From the NCBI RefSeq assembly GCF_014076845.1, contig NZ_JACGUT010000084.1, positions 496,001-560,000 of the forward strand: a stretch of DNA of 64,000 nucleotides. Direction: 5' to 3'. Shown here one piece after another: positions 19,203-28,465 of this stretch (positions within the stretch are counted from its first letter, which is position 1; each line of letters begins with the position of its first letter). Source of the stretch: Colwellia sp. MB3u-41 (GTDB lineage Bacteria > Pseudomonadota > Gammaproteobacteria > Enterobacterales > Alteromonadaceae). The translations under genes and the position numbers were made by a program. The notes under the pieces were generated by a model that was not told the origin of the DNA, made no database searches, and saw only the letters and a program-made list of their open reading frames with translations.

Positions 19203-20156
19203 TTAGTTACCTATTAAGCCTTTAATATGTTCAACAACACTCCTTCCTAAAGCACTTAAGGCATAGCCTCCCTCAAGTATTGATATGATTCGACCTTCGC
19301 TGTGCTTATCAGCAATAACCTTGAGTGCATCGGTGATCCACCGATAATCGCTTTCAGTTAGACTGATTTGCGACATCTCATCTTCAATGTGAGCATCAAA
19401 ACCTGCTGAAATGAAAATAATTTGCGGTTTGAATTTTTCTAAAGCAGGCAACCAATGCTTACTAATCGCTTCTCTAAACTCAGGCCCTTTGCACGTTGCA
19501 GGTAATGGCGTATTAATAATAGGAGGCGTATCACTTTCTTGCATTTCAAAGGGATAAAAAGGGTACTGATAGCTTGAACAGAATAAGTAACCGGCCTCTT
19601 TGTTATTTGCTGTTGCTCGTTTAATGATATCTTCTGTGCCATTACCGTGATGCACGTCAAAATCAACGATAGCAACGCGCTCTAATTGATATTTATCTTT
19701 TGCGTAGGCGGCGGCAATAGCAATATTATTGAAAAAACAAAAACCCATGCCTTTATCATATTCTGCATGATGTCCTGGTGGGCGGGTAGCACAAAAAGCA
19801 GCATTTAAGGTTTTATCCATCACTAAATCAACGGCATTAATTGCCGCGCCTGCCGATAAAAGTGCTGCGGATAATGTGTCAGCATTCATACTTGTGTCGT
19901 CATCAATACGAAAAATAGCTGCTTTGTTGTCTATATCTGGAGCATTATCAAAAATATGTTGGATATATTTTGTATCATGGGCGAGTGAAATTAAATCTCG
20001 GTCAATAGGGGTGGCGTCGTATTGTCGAATAACACATTCAAGACCACTACGTATGAGCTGATCTTGAATTGCCCCCATTCTTTTCGGACTTTCTGGGTGA
20101 TAATCTCCCATGTTGTGACCATTACATTTATGATGACCAATTATACCAACTGTCAT
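19203..20156 (-). CDS. Histone deacetylase-family zinc hydrolase
   Basis: Zinc-dependent amidohydrolase of the HDAC/AcuC/acetylpolyamine amidohydrolase fold, 317 residues. The charge-relay histidines are in RPPGHHAEYDKGMGFCFFNN (about residues 126-145), the zinc ligands in VDFDVHHGNGTEDI (about residues 163-176), and the later Asp in ISAGFDAHIEDEM (about residue 252). The catalytic tyrosine region is EGGYALSALGRSV near the C-terminus. It presumably removes an acetyl or related acyl group from a protein lysine or small amine. Its ATG overlaps the end of the upstream CoA-transferase/acetyltransferase gene in an ATGA-type arrangement, so the two are co-translated and may form an acylation/deacylation pair. 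The substrate is unknown. Confidence 0.88.
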   Translation of the reverse strand: MTVGIIGHHKCNGHNMGDYHPESPKRMGAIQDQLIRSGLECVIRQYDATPIDRDLISLAHDTKYIQHIFDNAPDIDNKAAIFRIDDDTSMNADTLSAALLSAGAAINAVDLVMDKTLNAAFCATRPPGHHAEYDKGMGFCFFNNIAIAAAYAKDKYQLERVAIVDFDVHHGNGTEDIIKRATANNKEAGYLFCSSYQYPFYPFEMQESDTPPIINTPLPATCKGPEFREAISKHWLPALEKFKPQIIFISAGFDAHIEDEMSQISLTESDYRWITDALKVIADKHSEGRIISILEGGYALSALGRSVVEHIKGLIGN

Positions 20157-22024
20157 TTTGCTTCCTCTGTGTCTGCTGCTTTCGTATGTTCTAGTTGTAA
20201 CTCTAAGTTAAGTTCGTCCATTTCTTCAGAATACTTTCGAATAAAGCCTGCTTTTTCAAATACCTTTAACATAGGTGCATTATCTCGGCGAACACACGCA
20301 ATAAGCTTATCTAATTGTCGTATAGTGGCAATTTTTATTATTTCGTCTAATAACGTTTTTGCCATTCCTTTGCCTCGTTTATCTTCGCTGATAACAAAAG
20401 CAACCTCACCACAATTATGACTCTCAATATAGTAATAGCGGCCAACCGCATGAATAACATCAGCTAAATTAGTGCGCTGGGTAAAACACAAAGCTAAGTC
20501 TTTATGTTGGTCAACACTCACGAGCTTGCAAGCGTTCTCACGAGTCATTTGCGTAGCATGGTGGTTATAACGCATGATCAATGTTTGTTTGGTATGCGAA
20601 TAGAAAAATTCTTGCAAGCGGCGTTCATCAGCAGGAGCTAATGGTCGCAAATAATAATTAATCTCGCCAAAGGTGAACTTCTTTAGTTCTATTTCGCCTA
20701 ATTCAGGTACGGAAGTGGGTGAACCCTCTTGATATTCAGGCACCCAATAGTTTTTGCGGACATCTTTTAAGAGTTGTTCGCGAAATTTAGGGTGAGCAAT
20801 ACGAATGAGCTCTAAAGCCCTTTCACGGATACTTTTACCTAATAATGAGGCAATACCATATTCGGTAACAACATAAGCAACATGGCCTCGAGAAGTCACC
20901 ACACCGCCACCTTCAGTAATATGAGCGACAATACGAGAAATTTGACCGTCTTTAGTTGTAGAAGGTAGCGCAATAATAGGTCTACCACCCTTGCTTAATG
21001 AAGCACCACGCACGAAATCAACTTGACCACCAATGCCACTGTAAAAATGATAGCCAATTGAGTCGGAAACAACCTGTCCGGTTAAATCTACTTCAATGGC
21101 GCTATTGATAGAAATCATATTGTCATTTTTTGCTATGTTTACAGGTGAATTTACATGTTCTGATGGATAAAACTCAACATGAGGGTTGCCGTCAACAAAG
21201 TCATATAAGCGTTGCGTACCCATACAAAAGGTCAGTACTGCTTTACCTTTATGGAAGGTTTTTTTACGGTTGTTAATAACACCTGAGAGCATTAAGTCAA
21301 TCACGCCATCAGAAATCATCTCACTATGAATACCTAAATCTTTGTGGTTCGCCAAATACCGTAAAACGGCTTCAGGAATTTTTCCTATGCCTATTTGTAA
21401 AGTTGAGCCGTCATCAATGAGCATTGAAACATATTGTCCTACTTGTTCTGCGACACGGTCAATGGTGGGTTGTGGGAAAACAGGAAGTGTTTGCTCGGCT
21501 TCTAGCCATGCATGTATCTGATTAACATGAACAAAGCTATGGCCATTAGTGCGTGGCATCTTTGAGTTAATTTGTGCAATAACATAGGTTGCTGATTTCA
21601 CTGCCGATGAGACGATATCGACACTAACACCCAGTGAGCAATAACCATATTCATCTGGAGGACTCACCATGATTAAAGCGGCATCAAGTGGTAAAACATT
21701 TTCACGAAATAAGCGGGGAATATCAGAAATAAAGCTGGGAGTGTAATCAGCCCGGCCTTCAGCAATGGCTTCACGAATATTTTTCCCACCAATAAATAAC
21801 GCATTTACTTTGAATAGATCTTTGTGTTCAGGCGTCGCCCACTTATTATCAGAGAGCGTTAAAATATGTACCGTTTCTATGTCGTGTAATTTAGCGCTAT
21901 TAGCAATTAAGTCGTCGATTAAGGCGTTGGGAACAGCGGCATTAGAGCCAATAAAAATTCGATTACCGGACTTTAGAAACTGATCCCATTTTACTTTTTT
22001 CTTGTCTTGGTCGAATAATGACAT
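20153..22024 (-). CDS. Acetyl-CoA hydrolase/CoA-transferase fused to a GNAT acetyltransferase domain
   Basis: 623-residue fusion. Residues ~1-430 form an acetyl-CoA hydrolase / 4-hydroxybutyrate CoA-transferase module. The likely catalytic glutamate is in NSAIEVDLTGQVVSDSIG, and GIGGQVDFVRGAS and EYGIASLLGKSIRERA are family hallmarks. Residues ~455-610 form a GNAT domain with an acetyl-CoA-binding loop in EDKRGKGMAKTLLDEI and the FEKAGF motif near the end. The same fusion occurs in a class of bacterial proteins annotated as GNAT/acetyl-CoA hydrolases. It could use or generate acyl-CoA and acylate an amine or lysine. The downstream deacetylase gene overlaps by 4 nt. The start ATG lies after a GAGCGACTTACT stretch. 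The separate activities are known for the families; the combined reaction is not. Confidence 0.85.
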   Translation of the reverse strand: MSLFDQDKKKVKWDQFLKSGNRIFIGSNAAVPNALIDDLIANSAKLHDIETVHILTLSDNKWATPEHKDLFKVNALFIGGKNIREAIAEGRADYTPSFISDIPRLFRENVLPLDAALIMVSPPDEYGYCSLGVSVDIVSSAVKSATYVIAQINSKMPRTNGHSFVHVNQIHAWLEAEQTLPVFPQPTIDRVAEQVGQYVSMLIDDGSTLQIGIGKIPEAVLRYLANHKDLGIHSEMISDGVIDLMLSGVINNRKKTFHKGKAVLTFCMGTQRLYDFVDGNPHVEFYPSEHVNSPVNIAKNDNMISINSAIEVDLTGQVVSDSIGYHFYSGIGGQVDFVRGASLSKGGRPIIALPSTTKDGQISRIVAHITEGGGVVTSRGHVAYVVTEYGIASLLGKSIRERALELIRIAHPKFREQLLKDVRKNYWVPEYQEGSPTSVPELGEIELKKFTFGEINYYLRPLAPADERRLQEFFYSHTKQTLIMRYNHHATQMTRENACKLVSVDQHKDLALCFTQRTNLADVIHAVGRYYYIESHNCGEVAFVISEDKRGKGMAKTLLDEIIKIATIRQLDKLIACVRRDNAPMLKVFEKAGFIRKYSEEMDELNLELQLEHTKAADTEEAK

Positions 22025-22263
22025 AGTAAGTCGCTCTTATTAATGATGATAAATAAAGTATGCCGTAACTGAGAAATACTTTATTGATTATAATCAAGGC
22101 AACTGAGTATAACGTAACGTGCTTGTAAATCGACTTATACCTTAGTCTTAACCCTTGATTATCTATTTAGGGGGTATTAATTTAGTGCGATATTTAAGTA
22201 AAGATAAAAAAATCGAGCTACATTATAAAGTCATTTGCTAGCATCATTACTTTTTATTCGCTT

Positions 22264-22590
22264 TTATGAGAGGTTAATATAAAGGATAAAGCTGACCCAA
22301 CTTAATGTTAAAAGCGACCAAGGTAAGTTGAGTGATGTTCTTGTTTGTGGTCTTTCATCGATATTATTTGTGGCGAGTTTTTCTTGGTTGTTCTTTTCTC
22401 TTAATAGTGATTTTTTAGCTTTATCTCGCTCTCGTGATTTCTTCCCCTGTTGCTTTTTATATTCGGCAATACCTTTTTCAATGCCTTGAGCAATAAGCTT
22501 GGTTTGTTCTTTGGTTTGCTTGGGTTTTTGTATACTTTTGGCAACTTTTTGTGCTTCTACTTGACGTTCTTGCGATTGTTTATGCATCAT
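22264..22590 (-). CDS. DUF2956 family protein, tail-anchored
   Basis: 108-residue protein with a highly basic, glutamine-rich N-terminal region. The core KQTKEQTKLIAQGIEKGIAEY at about residues 24-44 is the hallmark of DUF2956, a family found in Vibrio, Shewanella and relatives. A single hydrophobic segment near the C-terminus (LPWSLLTLSWVSFILYINL) suggests a tail anchor in the inner membrane. The second methionine is equally plausible as start. No function is established and the neighbours give no clue. Confidence 0.75.
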   Translation of the reverse strand: MMHKQSQERQVEAQKVAKSIQKPKQTKEQTKLIAQGIEKGIAEYKKQQGKKSRERDKAKKSLLREKNNQEKLATNNIDERPQTRTSLNLPWSLLTLSWVSFILYINLS

Positions 22591-22743
22591 TTATTTTATT
22601 ATCGTCTAATATTCATATCATAAGGATGAATTTATAAGAACCTCACCGGTTGATCAAGGCTTATCTTAACTTTTTAAAGTGATAAATCATGCGTATGTCA
22701 ACCTAGGTAGTTGTTAAACTTTGACTGAATATTGCCTTGTTTT

Positions 22744-23522
22744 ATGACCTTATTATTTAAAAATAATTTACTTATTTTACTTATTTTACTTATTTTTATT
22801 AGTATGGATAGTTATGCATATAATGAAAATGAAGCGAAAACTTCAGAAAAAGAACGACCTGTCATTCAGGTGGTATCTGAAATTTATCCGCCTTACCAAG
22901 TGATTAATGAAATCGGTGAGCTTGGGGGACTGTCTGTTGATAAAGTAAAATTACTCTTTCATCGCTGTCTATAAATTATCAGGTAAAGATATTTCCGTGG
23001 GCACGAGGTTATCAATTAGCGTTAACGCAACCTAATCTCTTTATATTTTCGTTGTTAAGGACACAAGAAAGAGAGTCTTTATTTCGGTGGGTAGCACCAT
23101 TATGTTTGATAGAATTTTCATTTTATCGGTCAAAAAGCAGACCTGACATTCAACTGAATTCAGTAGCCGAAGCAAAAAATCACCTTATTGATGCACAAAA
23201 AGGGCAAGCATCAGCGGAGTATTTATTAAGGCTAGGTTTTGAACCAGAAAAGAATCTGTCTATTTCTTATAATAACGATAATTTTATTCAAATGTTAGCC
23301 TTTGACCGTGTTGAACTGATTGTTCTCTCTTCAACATACTTTACATCACTCATAGCAACAAACTCACCTTATGCTGACAAAATAGAACCTGTTTTTTCTA
23401 TCAATTATTTAACGCGTAATTTTTATTTAGCGAGTAGATTTAATACCTCAACAGATTTGATTAATCGACTTGATAAAGCCTATGATGAATTAGCGCCACA
23501 ATTTTATGGTAATTGTAAATAA
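22744..23522 (+). pseudogene. Periplasmic solute-binding protein gene broken by a frameshift
   Basis: Two frames that together make one transporter-type periplasmic binding protein of about 260 residues. The first (from ATG 22744) has a signal peptide and EIYPPYQVINEIGELGGLSV, then stops at 22974. The second carries LSINYQVKIFPWARGYQLAL and continues to 23522; the shift falls near 22960-22968. Inserting one base restores one reading frame, and the overall length fits a one-base loss. ATG 22744 is preferred over an upstream TTG. Members of this family (type 2 periplasmic binding, SBP_bac_3) bind amino acids or related ligands, but no permease genes adjoin. Real inactivation or a sequencing error are both possible. 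Confidence 0.75.
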
Positions 23523-23711
23523 CAAGCCTTATTTTTTGCTTGATGGGTTGGTTAAATTACATGGATAATGGTTAAAAGTACTAAATCATAATGTCTTTTA
23601 TGTTTTTTTATTACCCTATATATGTAAGTTATTGTAATTTATTATTATTATTGATGGTCTGTTTATTGCTTTATTTTCAATCGTATTTTAACTGTTTAAA
23701 GGAATAATAAG

Positions 23712-24353
23712 ATGGCCGTTAACATTGCAGACCGACCTATCGATAAAGTAAGAGAAGAGGTTGTTGACCAATTAGTGATGAATTATAGTCACGGTGAGCT
23801 TTCACATGAAGCTTTTGAAAGACGATTAGACCAAGCAATGGCTTTTGAATCAAATGAAGAGCTTGTTTCACTTGTTGCAGATTTAGACTTAACCGTCGAT
23901 CAAGAATATATAGAGAAGAAAAAGGAAGACTTTCGCTTTAATTATGCTTCTACTCCAACTGATGAAAGTGATTTACTTGTTAATATTTTTAGTGGAAGTG
24001 GCCGCAGTGGCGAATGGCGTGTCGCTAAAGAAATTAAGTCAATAAATATTTTTGGTGGTTGTGATATCGATTTTAGTGAAGCCATATTTACGCAAAGAGA
24101 AGTTACGGTAAAAGTCTTTTGTTTGTTTGGTGGCATTGATATATATGTGCCTGAAAATGTGAAAGTCGTTTCAAAAGCTTTTTGTGTTTTTGGTGGTGTC
24201 GACAATAAAGCGCCATCTACTGATTATATTGATGCCCCCACCATTTACGTTGAAGGAGTCGTGTTATTCGGAGCTTTAGATATCACCCTTAAACGTACAC
24301 TGAAAGAACGTTTTATCGCTTTTGCTGATGGTTTAAAAGATATATTTAATTAG
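23712..24353 (+). CDS. DUF1707 plus LiaF-like C-terminal domain protein
   Basis: 213-residue cytosolic-looking protein. Residues ~6-60 are a DUF1707 domain (IADRPIDKVREEVVDQLVMN, then YSHGELSHEAFERRLDQA), a short helical module common in actinobacteria and related to SHOCT. Residues ~110-195 form a beta-solenoid-like LiaF/DUF2154 region with repeated glycine-rich steps: INIFGGCDIDF, FCLFGGIDIYV, FCVFGGVDNKA and VVLFGALDITL. LiaF-type domains are linked to cell-envelope stress sensing in Gram-positive bacteria; the role in Gram-negatives is unknown. The expected membrane spans between the two domains are absent. An AAAGGAATAA ribosome-binding site precedes the ATG. Confidence 0.75.
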   Translation: MAVNIADRPIDKVREEVVDQLVMNYSHGELSHEAFERRLDQAMAFESNEELVSLVADLDLTVDQEYIEKKKEDFRFNYASTPTDESDLLVNIFSGSGRSGEWRVAKEIKSINIFGGCDIDFSEAIFTQREVTVKVFCLFGGIDIYVPENVKVVSKAFCVFGGVDNKAPSTDYIDAPTIYVEGVVLFGALDITLKRTLKERFIAFADGLKDIFN

Positions 24354-24443
24354 CTTTTATTATTTATACACTTTATTGACTTCGGCAAACCTTTTATAAA
24401 TCCCTTATGTTATTTTTAGTCTTAACAAAGTAGAGGGGATAAA

Positions 24444-24716
24444 GTGACTGATAAGCAAACGATTAAATTACTAAAAGTGATGATGTTTTTTGGCCTTTTT
24501 CTTTTCTTACTTGGCTATTATCTTTTATCTTATGCGGATCTGCCTGAAAAAATGGGCGTAAAAGGTATTATTATCTGCGCTGCCTGTATGGCTTTTGGGT
24601 TGATTTTTTCATTACCTACAAAAATGTATCTAACCTTTTTATGGGTTAAACGAGAGAATGATCAAACTTGTAAATATAAAGCACAAAAAATAGATAAAAA
24701 AAACGCGAGCACGTAA
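24444..24716 (+). CDS. Small two-span membrane protein, unknown
   Basis: 90-residue protein starting at GTG with a strong AGAGGGGA ribosome-binding site. Two hydrophobic segments are visible, MMFFGLFLFLLGYYLL (about residues 13-28) and IIICAACMAFGLIFSL (about residues 42-57), followed by a basic tail. The stop codon falls within the loop of the downstream terminator hairpin. I do not recognise the family. It may be co-transcribed with the DUF1707 gene 90 nt upstream. Confidence 0.55.
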   Translation: MTDKQTIKLLKVMMFFGLFLFLLGYYLLSYADLPEKMGVKGIIICAACMAFGLIFSLPTKMYLTFLWVKRENDQTCKYKAQKIDKKNAST

Positions 24717-24732
24717 TATGCTCGCGTTTTTT
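24702..24732. terminator. Rho-independent terminator, probably bidirectional
   Basis: AACGCGAGCA and TGCTCGCGTT form a perfect 10-bp stem around a 7-nt loop that contains the stop codon of the 90-residue membrane protein. A runs on the left and T runs on the right allow it to serve both this gene and the converging DUF748 gene. Confidence 0.88.
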
Positions 24733-24753
24733 GTTAAACGAAACTGATAAAGC

Positions 24754-27186
24754 CTAATCAGTAAAGGTAATCCTTGGCTTCGCACCGATAGATGAATCTA
24801 TTTTAGGGTAGCAAAGTAACAGTCTTGCAGAGGCAATGCCTTGTTCTTTAACCATGTAATCTTTAAAAGCATTGAGACGTTGCTCAGACAATTTAGCGAG
24901 TTGCTTTATTTCATCTTTGTTGGTAATTGCAGCACCTAAGGGTTTGTTAATATCCGCTGGTGTTGCAATTGCACATAACGTTAACTGTGTCTCAAGTTTG
25001 TCTTTCATTAACGAAGAAAACTGAGTGAGAAACTTACTATGTTGATCTGTTAATTGAGTATCTTTTACAGGGAATTCAAGGTCATTAAAGCGCACTTTGA
25101 GTAAGTAACCACCTGCTGATATAGCAATATTGACAACATTGGCATAGGGAACAAATGTTGCCATCAAATACTCTTTAGCTGCTGACATTGTTGCTTGCTT
25201 AACCATTAAGCTGATAAAACCACTCATGCCAAACGATGGATCATTGGTGCTGCCTGTTAATGGAATATCTAGCTCTACATTCCCATCGCCGTCTTTTAAC
25301 ATGCCTAATGCTATATTAAACGGCACTGATGTCTGGCTTTTTATGGTGCCCGTTTCATGATCGTTGGCTGCGCCAAGTTCAACGCCTCTTAAAAGTAATA
25401 CGGTATTACCGTCAATATTGGCATTATTAACGGTAATATCAAGTTCTACATCAAGCTGGCCGCTCTTAAGTTCATGTTTAAGTGCGCCTGAGATATAGGT
25501 TGATAATGACGGTAGGCTCACTTCTTTGAAGAAACCTTTTAATTTATAAAAGTCTTCATGACTAAAAGGCTTAGCAATGGCTGACAAATCAAAATTAGCA
25601 TACTTATCACTGCTTCCCTTTAACGAAAATTGGCTCTCTTGCTTTGGTTTTTGATTATCAAAAGGGCCAGCGTTAAGGGTTGTGATACTAAATTCTCTTT
25701 CATAATGAGGGCTGGTACTACGGTCAATAAAATGAATTTGTGCGCTGTCACCCAATGAAAAGCTATTAAGTGACAATAAGAAGGGTGATTCAGTACTCTT
25801 TGTCGCTACGTCAGCAGTATTTGGCTGATTGACATCTTTTTCTATCGCCGCTTCAGTAGGTTGCTCACCTTTTGGCGAAACGGGCAATCCGGTAATATTT
25901 TTTTCTTTATCAAGGTTGGTATCAATTGCTAAGCCTAAAAGGCTAATAGTGTCGATAGATAAACCCTGCTGCGATACCGTAATATTATTAATATTTAAAT
26001 TTTTGAACTGGGCTAAAGGTGGTAGCTCATCGGTGGTGTTTTCAGCAAATAGGCTTTGCTCAATAACAAGGTTGGCGATATTAGCTGTTATTAGCGACTC
26101 CAATGTTGTTATGGCAATGTCATCAAGCTTTATCGCTGATATTTTGGCCAAAACTTGTGACTCTATCTCATCGTACGCCATTAAATTATTGACGTTTAAT
26201 TTAGCGGTTCCTGATATCTTCGGGGCTTGGTCACTGACGAGTTCGATAGATAAGTTTTGCAAAGATAAAGGGTCGATATTAAGTGCAACTGTTTTATTTC
26301 TTTGTGCTGCCTTAAAGCCTGCTGATGTCAGCTCAAATTTTTCAAGGTTAATATGCGTAGCAGTCTCGGTGATTGAAACTAACTGTTTACTCTTAATACT
26401 GACAGAGCCCTGCATTATTAAAGGGCGTTGCCCTGTGCTATTACCAGCTATAAAAGGTTGAAATGGCGACAGCGCCAATTCAGATATAGTTAATTCTGAA
26501 TTTATTTCACCTTTTTTTTCAGCTAGTTGTGCTTTTAATGTTAAAAGTAAGGGAGCTTTATTGATGAAAGCGTTAAGGGATATTTCAGCTCGTTGTGCTT
26601 GAGCTGAAGCGAGAACATTTTTTATGAGTAATGAATTAATTGCAAATTCTTGCTGACTTTGTTTCACACTTATATTAAAAACAGCATTAGAGAGGCTAAA
26701 ATTAGGTAACGAGAATTGATAATTATTCGGTTTGTTTTTTGGCTGAATTTCATCCGGTTGTGTAACAGAAGACGAAGGAAATTCTGTATTACCAGCCAGC
26801 ACAAAACCACCAATTATCGGTGTTTTATTATTTAAATTAATATCAAGATATAAACCATCAATAGCAAATTCTGAAAAATGTAAAGTATCGGTTAATAGCC
26901 TATATAAACTCGCCGTAACCGCTAATGATCTAACCTCTACAACAGGCTTTTTAATAGTGTTTTTTGTCGTTATGGCAAGTTCACTTATCGTTAAGCGTGA
27001 CAAAAAAGGGTTGTAACGAATGGTGGTTGTATCAGCCAATATCAACTGCTGTTCACTAAGGTACTTACCGAGATAATGTTGACTCATAAAAGGTGATGAT
27101 ATCCAAATAACTAGAAAAAGAGCAATAAAGAATAAACCGACAAATTTGACTGTTTTAGTGGCGGTTTTTACAAAAGAAGAAGACAT
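24754..27186 (-). CDS. DUF748 (AsmA-like) membrane-anchored protein
   Basis: 810-residue protein with an N-terminal signal anchor (FVGLFFIALFLVIWISS, about residues 15-31) and a large periplasmic part. The opening FMSQHYLGKYLSEQQL and RYNPFLSRLTISELAI is typical of DUF748 proteins, which resemble the repeating beta-groove proteins AsmA/YhdP/TamB. The family motif FSLGDSAQIHFIDRS (about residue 475) and conserved SGFISLMVKQATMSAAKEYL (about residue 660) are visible. The end (about residues 700-805) looks like an OmpA-type fold with SEQRLNAFKDYMV. AsmA-like proteins are implicated in lipid transport to, or homeostasis of, the outer membrane; that is inferred here. A proline- and lysine-rich low-complexity linker sits near residue 440. 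Confidence 0.8.
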   Translation of the reverse strand: MSSSFVKTATKTVKFVGLFFIALFLVIWISSPFMSQHYLGKYLSEQQLILADTTTIRYNPFLSRLTISELAITTKNTIKKPVVEVRSLAVTASLYRLLTDTLHFSEFAIDGLYLDINLNNKTPIIGGFVLAGNTEFPSSSVTQPDEIQPKNKPNNYQFSLPNFSLSNAVFNISVKQSQQEFAINSLLIKNVLASAQAQRAEISLNAFINKAPLLLTLKAQLAEKKGEINSELTISELALSPFQPFIAGNSTGQRPLIMQGSVSIKSKQLVSITETATHINLEKFELTSAGFKAAQRNKTVALNIDPLSLQNLSIELVSDQAPKISGTAKLNVNNLMAYDEIESQVLAKISAIKLDDIAITTLESLITANIANLVIEQSLFAENTTDELPPLAQFKNLNINNITVSQQGLSIDTISLLGLAIDTNLDKEKNITGLPVSPKGEQPTEAAIEKDVNQPNTADVATKSTESPFLLSLNSFSLGDSAQIHFIDRSTSPHYEREFSITTLNAGPFDNQKPKQESQFSLKGSSDKYANFDLSAIAKPFSHEDFYKLKGFFKEVSLPSLSTYISGALKHELKSGQLDVELDITVNNANIDGNTVLLLRGVELGAANDHETGTIKSQTSVPFNIALGMLKDGDGNVELDIPLTGSTNDPSFGMSGFISLMVKQATMSAAKEYLMATFVPYANVVNIAISAGGYLLKVRFNDLEFPVKDTQLTDQHSKFLTQFSSLMKDKLETQLTLCAIATPADINKPLGAAITNKDEIKQLAKLSEQRLNAFKDYMVKEQGIASARLLLCYPKIDSSIGAKPRITFTD

Positions 27187-27482
27187 ACATTTCCTAATTT
27201 AAGGGGGCGTGTTATTAAAATTGATTATCCGGTTGAGCAAGGGAATTTACTTTTCAACATGATGGCGTTGTTACTCAAAGGATACTTAACTGCAATATTC
27301 TGGTTAAGCGTGCGTAGGTTATTGACTTTTTTATCTACTGTCTAGTGTTATGGTCGTAATGGCGTAAGTAATATCAGGTCGATTCAGTAATTTTTATTGC
27401 TCTATAGGATTCAACATCGTATGCTCATTTTAAGTGGTCTGACCTTTAACTATTGCCAATTTAATTAACGTTTAATAAACCT

Positions 27483-28367
27483 ATGATAAATCAAGAATCT
27501 TTATTTTTACCTCAAGGTGAACATCAACTTCATTTAAGACATATCTGGAAAAAAAAAGGGGGAATACCCGTTTTTATGTTACATGGTGTGATTGAAAACG
27601 GTTTGATTTTTTATACTAAGAAAGGTAAAGGTTTAGCTTGCTACTTAGCGGAGCAGGGGTTTGATGTTTATGTAGCTGATTTACGTGGCCGAGGTGAAAG
27701 TACTCCTCGTATTGATGCAAGTGCTGAACATGGTCAATTTGAAGCGATCACCCAAGATATACCACTTTTTATCGATTACATTTCTCAAACAACAAAGCAG
27801 AAAATTCATCTTGTTGCCCATTCATGGGGAGGTGTTTTATTAGCGAGTACGCTTGCTAGGTTTCCAGCAGTTATGGAAAATATTCGCAGTAAAACTTGTT
27901 TTGGAACAAAACGAATGGTGACCGTGAAAAGTGTAGAGAAACTTTTTAAAGTCAATATAGGTTGGAATAATTTAGCCCCTAAACTGGCAAAGCAAAAAGG
28001 CTTCTTAGATGCTAAAAAACATGGTATTGGCTCTGATAACGAAACAAGACAATCATTAGCAGATAGTGTTGCTTGGGTCAAAAAAAGCGAATGGCATGAT
28101 ACTACGGATGGCTTTGATTACTTTCAAGCAGCAAAACGGGTAGATTGGCCACCGACATGGCATTTTACTGGGAGTAACGATAAAGTCTTAGGCCATGCTA
28201 GCGATGTAAATATTTTCATTAATGAATCGAACCCTCAGGCGAAGTTTACTTTACTGTCAAAATCTTTGGGCAATATGCAAAATTACGATCATATTAATAT
28301 TCTTACTCATCCCAATGCTCGAATTGATCATTATCCGCAGTTGGTTAAATGGTTGAAGTCTCACTAA
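27483..28367 (+). CDS. Alpha/beta hydrolase
   Basis: 294-residue alpha/beta-hydrolase-fold enzyme with no signal peptide. The oxyanion segment FMLHGVIENGLIFY is at about residues 31-44, the conserved VADLRGRGES at about residue 63, and the nucleophile elbow HLVAHSWGG at about residue 107, with serine as nucleophile. A later Asp (NDKVLGHASD) and His (QNYDHINILTHPN) can complete the triad. It resembles lysophospholipase/carboxylesterase-type enzymes, but the substrate is not recognisable. It lies alone between a divergent DUF748 gene and a lipoprotein gene. The 296-nt upstream region shows no clear regulatory element. Confidence 0.8.
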   Translation: MINQESLFLPQGEHQLHLRHIWKKKGGIPVFMLHGVIENGLIFYTKKGKGLACYLAEQGFDVYVADLRGRGESTPRIDASAEHGQFEAITQDIPLFIDYISQTTKQKIHLVAHSWGGVLLASTLARFPAVMENIRSKTCFGTKRMVTVKSVEKLFKVNIGWNNLAPKLAKQKGFLDAKKHGIGSDNETRQSLADSVAWVKKSEWHDTTDGFDYFQAAKRVDWPPTWHFTGSNDKVLGHASDVNIFINESNPQAKFTLLSKSLGNMQNYDHINILTHPNARIDHYPQLVKWLKSH

Positions 28368-28465
28368 GCTATCCCCTTAATTACTTTTTATAAGCCTTTA
28401 CGCGACTAAATATTGAGTAATACTGTTATAAGTCATCTCATCACTTTTTTAAATGGATTTAGAAT

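Noticed and set aside
25829-26461. 210-codon plus-strand open frame inside the DUF748 gene
   Set aside because: It is antisense to a well-supported 810-codon gene with domain matches, and has no family features or ribosome-binding site.
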